From Gavia stellata (Eukaryota; Chordata; Aves; Gaviiformes; Gaviidae): DNA of 64,000 nt. This document shows, piece after piece, positions 25,866-37,985 of the stretch. The DNA lies in NCBI RefSeq assembly GCF_030936135.1, contig NC_082619.1:4963208-5027207 (forward strand). The letters are read 5' to 3'. Below the pieces are notes generated by a model. The model ran no database searches, was not told where the DNA came from, and saw only the letters and a program-made list of their open reading frames with translations. Within the stretch, counting starts at the first letter, position 1; each line of letters opens with the position of its first letter. A program made the position numbers and the translations under genes.

Positions 25866-28800
25866 CGGTTAGAATGGGGCAATCTTCAAAAAGGCATTAA
25901 AAAACCCATCTCTGAAACCTCTTGGGAAGGGATTTACATCTTCATATCATGAATGAGAGTTCTTTCTGTTCAGCTCTGGGCTGTTGCAAAGACATGCATG
26001 CACTGCAGAGCCCACAGAAGAGAGATGTCCACTGATCCCCAAGTTCCTTCCACAGTGTCTGCTGGAGACTGGTTATCCTCTCTGAAATAACAACAGCTGG
26101 TGCCCTGCTAATGCAATGTGGAAAGTAGAGTTCAGACTCTCTCCTTCCATTCCTGCGTTATGCACTTTAGACCAGTGGGCTGAGTTGTCAGAAAAATTTG
26201 CTCTTCTGTGCTGTCTGCTATCTGGGAACCCTGTCAAAGCCCAGTGGATAGGGAATTGAAAGCTGTAGCTCAGAGAACGAAGTCTGCTTACCCCCCAGAA
26301 AGGTGGGAAACCCTTTGCTTAAGTGTACTGAAGATGTGGATGTCAGCTTGTGTAGGTTCAGCGGTCTAGTAAAGAGAAATGGGCATTTCCAGGGTGCAGC
26401 TCATCTCATCTGAAGGCATTCATCTAAAATAGGCCAAATGAATTCTCCCCACTGATTGCAAAAAGAATCTAGACAGCAAGCTCTGCTGTGAGGATCTACA
26501 CCTAATGCACCGCAGGAAGCAGCGGTGGGTGTCTCCCACCCTAGGCCCCTGCAGATGGGCACTGCAAGGCCAGTGCAGCTCTCATCTGACCTTTTGAGAG
26601 TGGGAATTCATCTGGAGGCAGATGTCCACAACTGCAGCTGCGGCACCAAGATCTCCTCCCAGCTGGCTGCAAGGTCTCACTCCTCCAGCCTCGTGAATGC
26701 TGTGCATTATGTTGTGTGGGTGTCAGAGCCCCAGTTTCTCCAGTGCCGCAGCTCACTGTGGTTATGGGGGCCAGAGCTTATGGAGAATGAGACACGCTTC
26801 ACTTCCTGGCTGGAGAAAGGGGCATGGAATTTGTCTCTGTGGCCTTGCTGGGTGTCATTCTTAAATACCCTAGCACAGTTTCTTCCTCAGATTCAGCACC
26901 TGAAAGACAAAAAAAGGCTAATCCAGAAGAAATACCTTGACTCTGCCTCACCTTCCACTCAGTTGGAAGGAGACCAGGAGCAAAAGAATGGATGCTGAGG
27001 CTCTGCTCTGGATTTCATGAACGGATGAATGTAGAGAGGCAAGTGGGGATTTTGAGGGGATTTGGAAGCCTGCTCCAGGATTTGTCTGGCACGCAAAGCA
27101 TTTATAATACTTCCAGCATTATCATAACATAATGCCAGCGTGATTTGGGGCTCACTCCAGCTCTCAGTGAATAAAAAGCATAACTCCTATCACCATCAGT
27201 AGAAGAGGGATCCCACTTTTGGTAAGTTGTAGTTTTGCATAGTCCATGCTCTTCTCTTGTCCTGGTGGCACAAAGCGAGGGCTAAGATGCTTTTGTGTGC
27301 TGCTGTGAATGAGTGGGTCTGGTTGCATATGTGGGTGGGTGCTGAGCAAGCTGCACGAGTAACGCTGCCTCGGAACGGCACACTGTGGCCTCTTGCAGAG
27401 AAACGCAGTGTGACAGTGGAGTGGGTGCCTGGGTTACCTCCCCCTGGGCTTGTCTATAAATACCACGTTCGTGCTGAAGCATTCTGGCTAAACTCCTTAG
27501 ATTTCGTCCTTTGTTTTTCCATCAGTTTAGCAGCTTCTAAAGCTAAAGAAGAAATGTGTACCAATGCATTTCTCTTAACACAGGTGGCCCAGTGAGGGTC
27601 AGGACTATACTTATCGGAGGCTGCATGGGAAAGTCCTTGGGGGAGTCCAGCTTCTCAGGGAATGAGCAAAAGCCAGCAAGTGCTGGGGAGTGGCATTGCT
27701 CTGGCCACATGGGACAAGACTAGGGGATCTTCTATGATTATTCCATCTGAATCCCATAGACTGTGACACAGAGAGTAGACCTGTAGCTGTGCTGAGACAC
27801 CAGTGGCCCTGCAGTGCTTCTGGCTTTTCTCAACTTCAGCTCATGTCGTCCCCATCCAATCATGAAAACATAATGCCACCCTTGTACTGATGCAACAGTC
27901 CTATGGTAGGAATTAGTACTGTGGGAGCCACTGTCCCAAGGCCTTCAGCCCATCCCTGCGCAGGACAAGCGCATCAGAGTGCTGTACCATTTCTGGGCAC
28001 TCCAGTGCAGGATTTTGGGCCTTTTTTGCGGTCTGCGCTGATGTGCTCTGCTCATTTTTAGAATGGCTGTGGATGCTCACAGTACAACAGGATATGCACT
28101 GAGCTTGCATGTTTTCTCTTGCCTCCTTCTCTCTGTGCCTGCCCAGCCAGCCTTGCCTGTCATCAGCCAAGGAGTAGCACTTCTGGAAGGATTTTCTGTA
28201 TGTGTAGATGAGCGGCAACGCTGAAAGAAATAATTTATACTGTTTCATTGGGTGTAGGAGCCATTGTCCAACCCAAGGCAGCTATTACACTGTCCTGAGC
28301 AGTCCAGCACTGCCACATTCAGATTCAGACTGATGGAAGGGAAGCATAACTTTGCTATTTTGTGCGACCCCCTGCGTGCCTGCTAGATGTCTCCCTGGTA
28401 AGTGAATAACTCTGCAGGGGCCTGTGACAATGTGCTAGATAAGCCACTGTCCTCCTGTGGGCACCACGTCACTTTCCATGCTCTCCTTGCCCTGCCATCC
28501 CTCCGTCCCTGCGGGGAACTGTAACTGCAAGCCCAAGGGAAAGGTTGGAGTTTGTGGAGTGTACAGGAGGTGAGCAATATTGTGCCGTAGCCATTAACGA
28601 GGTACATTAACCAGATGATGAGGGAGCAGCCTGACAGGGTTGTTAACTCCTGTCCCTCACTGTAACAAAGCTGTAAAACCCTCCAGAGGGATCAAAGCGA
28701 GAGCAGCACTGTGCTCTTCTCGGTTGAGTCCATGCTGAGAAAAGAGCAGCTTTGCAGGAGGAATTTTGTTAGAGACTGGGTGCGGTAACTGGAACCTATT

Positions 28801-31800
28801 TTGGCTCATGAATAAGTTGATATTTCTTCTGAATAATAGATGCACGTGATGGTTGCTGAGAGGCAGATCTGTGAGTGGGCTGGGTCTCTGAAGGAGGGAG
28901 TGAGACATACGGAGTAAGCTGCAGTCCTGTTCTGAACTGGGAGCTTGCTGGATGCTGGAAGCCTGGCAGGACTGTGCAGGGATGACGTTTGGATGGTAAA
29001 CCTGCATGACTGAGGCAGAGAGGTTGCCTGTTTGGTCTTTTTGTGTCTCCTACGGTCAGTGTATACCAATGCCCAGCTCAGGCTCCGGGGCTGAGCAAGA
29101 TAAATATTTGTAATGATACCATTTATCTGCCTCCATGAGGGGCTTGGTGTGAATGTGTGAATGGGAGGAGAATAGTGCTGTGATTAAATCCTAGCACAGT
29201 TTATGGTGGGGGTCAGCAACCTGTGACGTGTGTCTGGCAGGGCAAGCAGGCAGGTTTGGGACAGCACAAAGCAAGGCTGGACCCTGAGAGCTGTGGCTTT
29301 TTTGGGGAGGCAATGGCTGTGCTCAGATTAGCAGGATGCTTTAAGATGCTGCCTCATGCAGTGGTACTGAGAGGCAGCCTCTTGCTTCCTTGAGAGACAG
29401 CTTTCACCTGACTTTCTAGTGGCACGTTTTGCTTCTAATTTGGGAGAGAGAAATATAATCTGGCACAAGCCTGCCACCCTTGAAAGGCTGCCAGCCAGTT
29501 TATGGCACTCTCTGTCTGCATGCTCCCTACAGCAATGGTGAGATACAGGAATATTCTACCCTTCCCATACTCAGCTCCTGCAGTAGCTGCAGGGATGCAA
29601 TGCCCCAGGAGAGACTGACTTTGGCTGTGTGATGTGGGGTTGTATGGATGTTCAAAGGTTTATTTGGTTGGGCTGTGATCCACTTGGATGAATGGCAGCT
29701 GGTTATGGAGATTAGAACTACAGAAGTCACTACTAATGAATAATTCTTCCAGTGTCTTTCTTATAATAGTGGCACATCCACAAGGCGTGACTCTTGTAAT
29801 ATGACTAACATATTAATTTTCAGAGAGTGTGCAGCTCCTGGAATGACCTTCTGCGAGGGCTTGGAAGTATTTGTTTCTGTTTGTCAGTTAGATGAGCATC
29901 ATTTCTGGCATGATTTTTACCAGGAAAAAACTGGAAGTGCTAAAATTGGGAGCATTGAAAAGATTGAGTTGAATATGAGTGGTAAGGGTGGGGGCCAGGA
30001 CAACTCGACCTGCGTGGGAAGCAGTTGGCGTGCAGATGAGGTGTCTGTACAGTGGTAGGCTCTTTGGGTGGTGGGAAGGATGCTGATAGATTTGTATGTG
30101 CTAGCCTGGCCTGAGCAGTGAGACTCAGGCATGGCAGGAGATTGTTAAAAGAGACTGTGAATCAATGTGATGAGAGTTCAACTCATTCTTGGGTGGCTCA
30201 GTTTGAAGTCACATCTACCTTAGACAGAGTTAGTTATTCTAAGTTATTAGTTACTTTAGCTCTAAAATTCTCCAAGTGTAAGTAGCCATTGTTGAGCGAA
30301 GAGTACTAAGAAGGGGGCCTGGCAGTCATAACTATGAATAAAATTACTCTAAGATGAATCCCTTGGCAGCAAGGTGGAGCTGTCTGGATCCTGGAGGTTT
30401 AGAGACTATCTCTGCCTTGAGCCTGGCAGACTAGCCTCAGGAAGAAGCAAAAATGGCAATAAAAGGTGCCTTTCTATAAATAAAGCCCAAAGAACAGTAG
30501 GAGGAGGAGCTGCCCATTTCTGCCCTTTGTGGAGGAGTAACTGTCCATGGCATTGTGAGAATACTGGGATTATTGTCACCGTAATCATGTGAAGAGGTGC
30601 TGGGGTCAGGAAAACATTGCATGCCATAAACCTATTGCTGCTGAATACTTTTGGGGTTTTGCACTAGCAGGACACGTGTGTGGAAGGGGTGCTTTGACCT
30701 GTGGAGCAGGGGGACATAAGCTGTCTCCCTGCCATTGCCCTGTCCTCTGGCTTTGGGGAATTTGACAGCTGTGAAGCCCCTGGTGGCAAAAGATTTGTTA
30801 CAATCCTCTGAAGCTGTCACCCCACACATACACCTCCTTTCTTCCTCCAATTTATCTTTTAATAATGCTGCCAACATTATTTCTCATCGCTGTCTCATGC
30901 GCTCTGTGCTCTGCCTGGCAGTCCGTTTTGTCTCACCCAGGCATCTCGTACCATAACGCTCTAATGGGAAGAGACTCTGCCTGCTGAAGTTAATAACTTA
31001 TCCAACAGCCTGAGTCATCCTTGTTACAGAGCAAATTATGAGCTATGCAGCAATCCAGGGCTGAGACCCCGCTCTGTGGGGGGAAAGGGGTTGTGGAGTA
31101 GGGGGTGTTCGCATTCAGGTTGGGATCAGCACATGCACTCCTATGCTGCTAACGCTATGGTGCACTTTTGGCTTGTAAATCTTGGGGTGCTTCCCAAAGC
31201 AGTGTTACGTTGGGTAGATGTGGGAAAATGGAAGATCAGGGAGTCCAGGGAAACCCGTTCTAAAGGGAGCCTGCGGAGGAGACAGAATGAAACGAGGTCT
31301 TCACTCTGCACTGAGAAAACCAACACATTCAGAGTGACTGAAAGAGGAAGTTCTTCTCTTTGTCGTCAACATGACAGCGACTCGGAGGAGCAAGTGTGCC
31401 GAGATGTCCTCACAGACGTGCCGCATCCCCCATTTTCATAGCCTGCATTCTGCATTTGTCGGGAAGCCGCAGTCCCTCGAGCTGCAAAAAGGCTTTAGGG
31501 CCACATGCAGCACTGAGCCCTCCTGAGTCCAGGCAGCGCTGATTTCTCCCTCTCTGTCTCAACCATCGTTACTGTTCAGGCTCATTATCAACTGAGTCAA
31601 AGAGTTTAGTAACTCTTGCTTTTAAAGATTAGTCATCCATAGGAATGACATTTGAAAGACTGACATTTCCAATCAAATGACAAGGGCTGCTCTTGTTCTT
31701 GAAGATATTTGTTTAATTAAAAAAAGGTAAAATCAACCCGACTAATTAAGTGTTGTACCTTGAGATACAGCCTAGGAAAGTACCTATGTGGTCCTAGTCA

Positions 31801-34639
31801 CTTGAGAAAGCTACCAGGTTGCCATGGCGTGGGTTGGACAGGCCTGAAGGGAGTGTGGTGGGTCTGTGCTGTAGCTCTGTTGATACTCTCCTAACCCTGT
31901 TCCCTCCTTGTGCCAGGGATGGCCTGCCTGTCCCTGCCATGCAAGGTTGGTGACAGTCGTAATAATAATGATGTAATTTGCCTGGTTGATTTGAGATGCA
32001 CCGTAATTACTGCATGATTACAATATTCTTAGAGCAGCCATTACAAACCCCTCCAGTTTCTCAGAGCTCCCCAAGGGCTTGTCTCGCTCCTCACTTTGCA
32101 AGTAAAACCTTGCAAGAGAGTCTGTCTGTCCATCAGCCATGTCTGCACCTCTCTTTGTGTCACATTACATGTGCATGCTTTCAGCCACTTGTAGATTAGA
32201 GTTCCCGGGTACTGAGACACTCTGCGGACCACAGGGAATATTTCCCTGTGTCCCAACTAGTTTGGTGGCAGGATAGTGCTTGGTTGAGCAGGTCAAGCTT
32301 TTGCAAGTGATGAAGATGTTCTTGGAAATGGCAGGGGCTGGTGAGTGGTACTGGGGAGCTGGGCAGCAGGGAGAGGCACTTGTAGGTGCCTGTCTTCCTG
32401 TGAGGGCTGCTTGTTCACTGCCTTTTTGAGTTGGGCTGTGAAACTGTTGGCTTAATTCTGTCTCCAGCTTTTGCTTGGCTTCTCCATTTCTCATTCATAT
32501 GGAGAAGATCTGGGCTGGGTTTGGCCCTTGGGTGATTCTAAAATTAGGAGAAATGACCTTCCCCAGGCAGGCACACCAGGCCATCAGACTGGCCTGAGTT
32601 GCACTTTGCCAGCACCTCAGGCATCAGTGCTTGTGCCATTTCTGTATTTAGCCTGTGAGCTACTTGAGCCTTGTGATTCCTGTCCAAAAGTAGGCAGCTA
32701 TTTTCATCTCACCTCTCAAGCAAGCTGAGGTGCAGGTGAGCCAAAATAACTAAGCCACAGGGGAAGACAGAGTCAGAACCAGGCTTAGATTGGAAGCTGG
32801 ACAAACTGGTGGACTTAGCCCATGCCTTTCGCACTAAGAGACAAACTAAGAGCCAAATTCCACCTCCTTGGGCAATGCTGGAATAGCTCTGGGTTTATTG
32901 GATTGGCATATGGGGTTTTTTATGCTAGTAGAAGAAAAGAAATAATTTCCTTTCAAATGCTTCTCAAATGGAAGACAGGCTCTGTTATTCTGACATGTCA
33001 AAGGTTCCCAGGCAGGCAAAAGCCTCTGTATTCACTGTGGAGAAAGGAGGTGAGGGAAGAAGGACGAGTGCATCACAGCAAGCCCTATGCGCTTCCTTTC
33101 AGCAGGCATAGTAGGGTTAGGAGACCCTGCCGAATTTCAACAGGGACCAGAAATGGAAGGGAGATAATTTAAAATGACCTTACTGTTTCCAAGGAGAAGA
33201 TTGTGTAGGTTTGTGGCTGTACTAATGGACTGCAGAACTGCAAGCAGCAATTGATTGTGTTGCAAGCTGCTGAATTATAGTTGGGCGTTTGCTTTATCAT
33301 CCCAGATCCCCCCCCTTCCCTTTCCACACTGTAGCATGAAAGAATCGATGGTAATCCCTCAGTCCCATTAGTGACTTTTGCAGAGGTCACAGGCTGTCGG
33401 ACTCTCTATGCCCTGTTTGACCACCCAGCACTGAGCAGGGCTTAGGATTTGAGCCTCATCTCTTTAGAGAAGCCATCTAATGGAGATGGGAGCTGGGGGT
33501 TTTCTCTGTAGGTTGTTGTAATGGTTTTGGCTATGATTTTTTGACTGACTGCTAACCAGGGAGCTAAGAGAGCTCTAGTGCCACACTAGATCTGTCCCGC
33601 AAGGCCATAGGAGAGAAAACCTGCAAGAAATACTTTTGTGACTCATTGAATGGCCCTGTCCCTCCAAGCATTGCTGCTATGATACAAATATATTTCTGCA
33701 GCATTGGGGTATGCTATGATGCTGGAGGGTTTGTTGCTCGCACAGCAGCTAACAAGGACTCTTGAACAGGCTGCTTGAGTAGGGTGCAGCAGCTAATCTG
33801 GGAACCCTGGCCCTGTTGTAGGCTTGTCTGCAATGAAAAGGTAGTTTGCAGTAAGGCAGAAATTTATATGTGAATTTATAGCCCAGAAGCTCTTCAGCTT
33901 GAATTACCTGCATTGCTGCTCTTAGTGCCTCTGAAATACAAAGCAACCCAGGCTTCTGCATGAACAGCACGTGTTGGAAGTGGCGTTGTGGGAAGGAGTG
34001 CGGAGAAGATGCCACGTGTGAATTTACAGCATGCTAGAAGCGCTCTGCCTCCTCTAAGCAGGAATAGCACCGTTGTGCTCTGACGGCAATGGATGCTCAT
34101 CGCTGCCTGTCCAGAGCATCTCTCAGCCTGGACATGTGCACACTATCAAGCAACTCTGACAACAGCTCCTGCAAAGCAGTTTTTACTTCAGTGGCATCTA
34201 CAGGGACTTGTGCTTACAACAGCTGGTGTTTTCAAAAGTAATGGAGGATTTGGATGCCTGCATATTTTTTTCCCCAGCCTTCAAAAAAACCCCACCTTTA
34301 AGATACTCGACGTTTGCTATTGAAAAAAAGAAAAATTATGCTTTGAAAACTAAATCCCCTTTTTAAGGTGTTCAGGGTCCACAGTGGTGGCTTGCTGTAG
34401 TGGGAGAGGGCTAGCTTGCTCACTAGCTCTGCAAGGCTTCTTTTTTTCCCTTTTTTTAATGCATTAGAATCAGGTTTTTAATAACTCTTTTTAAATAGAG
34501 CAGGATTTTTTTTTTTCTAAGGGTGAAAAAGGGAAGAGCTCCGTAATTAAAAGTAAGTGCTGATGGCTGTGAAGCCAGGTCTCAGGTACAGAGCTGGTGA
34601 GCTGCCTTCCTTTCAGCTGACGCTGAAAGGTGTGTGCCA

Positions 34640-34741
34640 CATGCTGCAGGCCCTGACCCGCAGCTGAGCGGGGCGGTGGGCCCTGCTGCGCTTCCCCGGC
34701 CTCATCTCCCCGGCGAGTCAAGAGGCAACAGTGTGTGGGAG
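34640..34741 (+). promoter_or_regulatory. Local CpG-rich patch ending in a splice-donor match
   Basis: CCCGCAGCTGAGCGGGGCGG, then CCCCGGCC and CCCCGGCGAG, form a small CpG cluster in otherwise CpG-poor DNA. GTGGGAG|GTGAGC follows at 34741/34742. It could be an alternative first exon for B3GAT1; no other support. Confidence 0.2.
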
Positions 34742-36914
34742 GTGAGCAGTCTCATCTCCAGGTCTGGAATTGGGAACATATTGCAGAGCCAACTAGGAGA
34801 TAAAATTAGGGCTTGTGGCTTGCTGGGCATAGCTCTTCGTATTTGATGGTCATATTTGTGAACTTTCCCAGGTGTCCGTGTGATGGGAGGCAACCCCCAG
34901 CATACCCCACCATCCCAGGGCTCTCGGATGCACCCATGGAATCCCACGCCCTGAATTTAGACAGTATGTGAAAGCCTGGGACTTCTCTCAGCCACTAACA
35001 ACAAAAGCTGTGGACTGCATGGTGGTGAGGTAATCCTTACTACAGCGTTAGTGATCGTCGCAGTCTTTCTTCTGACAGCCATGTCCGTTTTTTCATCACC
35101 CAGCTATGTTACACGTTTAACTTGTTAGGCTTCCTTGGACAGAGGGAGAAAAGCAAATCCACAGGGAGCCTGGTGTTAGCTTGACATGTTTGGCTCGATG
35201 ATTTGGTCTTGCAGATCCTGAAACAGTGGCCTTTGCTAGCCTGCTGGTTCAAAAGGTGAGGCTTGGTCATTACAGCCTGCTGCCTCTCTTACATGAGGAA
35301 TCACGTGGAAGCGTGTGTCTTCAAACCCTTTGGACAAAGCACATGCAAAGCCTATTATGGAGCTGTGGAATTTAGTCCAATCATGTTGAAATTGGGTCAT
35401 CCTTTGTTAGTGTCACTTTTTAAAATCTATGGAAGTCAGCGGTGCACAAAATATTCAGTGCGATGCAGACCACAGAGGTGGAAATAGTGTGGAAATATGT
35501 CTGTCTCTGACAATGTTGACATTGTCTTAGATGAGCAAAGGGGATAACTCAAGGTATCCTTGCGTCACCAGTTTGAGAAGACTTGATAGAGAAGCCCTTA
35601 AATGAGCTAGTTGTTGGAGCACTCTTTTCCCAGCACTCATTCAGCGCTCACCCACAAGCAACCTTAAAGAAAGTCGAGCAACTTTTCATGGGTGTCATCA
35701 GCATTTCCCCTAAGAAAACAACTCCCAGTTGTCTTTCTATTTTCGAAGTGGGCTGTAAGTCAAACAGCTTTTCATCTTGATGGAGATGCTTTTTAAAAGC
35801 CATGTGTGAAGTGCAGCCGTTTATCAAGAAGTATTGGTTGCTGAAAATGCTTTCTCATCCAAGATCTGAGTCAACCCACAGCTTTCCTGGCTTGAGAGAG
35901 AGTCTGGGCCAAGCATTCCCAATCCTGCCTGATAGACCAGTGCATCCTCTGAAAGCAGTAAGGGCAGCGCTGCCTCAACAACAGACAGGAATTCCTGTGT
36001 GGCCAGGCCAAGACTGATGAGACTCTCCCAGGCACCAAGGATCCACATCAGCCTTGACACTTTTTGTTGCCAAGTGCATGACACATTTTTTGCTTCTGCC
36101 TTGCTTATCGCAAGAAGATTGCAAAGCCCAGGTTCAATGCTCTTCAAAAGCACTGTGATAAAAGGATACCTGCCCCTTCCAAGGCATTTCCCTATGTATC
36201 TTTGGAGCAACAAGAGAAGGAAGTGCAGCGAGTGTAGCTAAGGATCTTCAAGAAATCCCGGACAGCACTTGGGCACTGTGGTGATGATTGCAGTGTAAGA
36301 ACCTGTACAAGAAAGCAAACACATTTAGGACAATGCATTAAATCTTTCAAGGATTTAGCTGAAGATCTGCCTTGCTGTTGGAAGCAGTGAAATCTTGGGA
36401 CTAGGCAGTGTAGTCAGCATATAAGAGCAGTGCCATCACATCTCCTGTCCTGTTTTGAGCTCTGGCCACCTCTACCGGCATCTGCAGAGGTGGAGCAGCG
36501 TGGGGAGAGGGTTAACTGTGAGAAGAGAAAGTTTCTGATGCTTGTTAAAACTTGGCTGAAGCTCTGAAACTCAAGGTTTTATATGTTTTCCAAACTGGTG
36601 GGTGGTTCATTCTAATTCTGGATATGCAGTTTATTCACATACACAACTAATCCTTTTTCGAATCCTGTTAAGTTCTTGTTCTTCTTCGTATCCTGTGGCA
36701 CTGTTACAGAAACTAATTGTGCTTGTGTTGAGCTCCCTTGATCCACTTTGCTCATGCTTGCTTTAAATTTTAAGTGTTGTTCTGAGAAGCTTGGTTAATA
36801 TTATTTTTTTCTGCAAGATAATCTGTGTTCTTGATCCCATTTGTTGTAACAGGGCTCAAGGGCTCAGGACTGGAAGGGAAGAGCAGGTCAGGTTTCACTT
36901 CAACTGTTGCAAGG

Positions 36915-36960
36915 TTGGGGAAATTCTGCAATCTCTGTGCCTCAGTTTCTCTAACAGCTT
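36915..36960 (+). mobile_element. Short MIR-like fragment
   Basis: AATCTCTGTGCCTCAGTTTC matches the MIR core; the flanks are not clearly MIR. Confidence 0.4.
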
Positions 36961-37894
36961 GGAAAACACAAGGAGTGGCCCCTGTGTATGTAGCAAAGGC
37001 AAGTGTAGTGACAGAACTAGGGTTTGCAGGTGAAGCTGGATAAAAGTGTCGAGTGGAAAAACAGCCTCCTAAAACCAAGCTTCCTTTCCAAGCTTTTCCA
37101 ATATTTCTGAATTTTCTATTTTTTGTATTTCAAAAAGAAAAAAAGAAAGAAAAAAGAAGAACACATTATTTCTCTATTTTTGGCCACAGGAATTATTTTA
37201 TTTTTTTAAAAGAAGGAAACAAATGTTGGATGAAGAGATGATACAAACTATCTCCCTCTGTCGCAGACCGAGACTGCATTAGTTCAACATTTTTGATTCC
37301 TGTAGATGAATCCAGTTCTCCTCTAGCTGGCAGATTGGTAACGGTGGTCTGAAACATTTCTAAATCATTCTCACTCCCTTTCTTAACTTGCAATTCAAGC
37401 TTTGCGTTGTCCAAATCAGCTCTAGCTCAAGGATGGTGCAGTGCCCCTTGCAGCAGTGTGCAGCCTTCTGGGAGGGCTGGGCTGCAAAGCCTCTGTCCTT
37501 TTCTCCCATGAGTCGGGAGTATCTGAGGTTGAAGTTAGCACTCATGATTAAATACTCAAAGAACAAGCAATTCTGCGTGCTCATTACTCAGTTCTGGCTA
37601 TGTTCTGCTTAATAACTAAACAGTAATTAGCTCCACAGTTTTGCTACTATACTTGTAATAGCCCCCATTAAAGTTATGGGGTTTTTAGGCAGTAATGGCG
37701 TACCGAGTAATTAACAAGCAAGAGGCTTTTATTGCTACCTTTATTTTTAGCCTGTGCTTTACAAGCCTTTTCTGCCAAATACCAAAATCTTGGACAAAGG
37801 CTTGTTCTGCCCGTCCCCTGCGTACAGAGCACCTGGAGCCGGCCACCCATGTGCCCGTGTGCGGCCTGTGACAGAGCCCTTGTCCCCAGCGTCT

Positions 37895-37985
37895 GCTGCG
37901 CTGTGTGATTGCAAGGGAGAGCCATGATTGCCCTGTGCCTCAGTTTCCTCATCTGAAAAATGGGCATGACAGTACTGTGCTCACA
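37895..37985 (+). mobile_element. MIR SINE relic
   Basis: TGTGCCTCAGTTTCCTCATC followed by TGAAAAATGGGCATGACAGTA is close to the MIR consensus (CTCATCTGTAAAATGGG), the clearest of its kind here. Confidence 0.6.
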
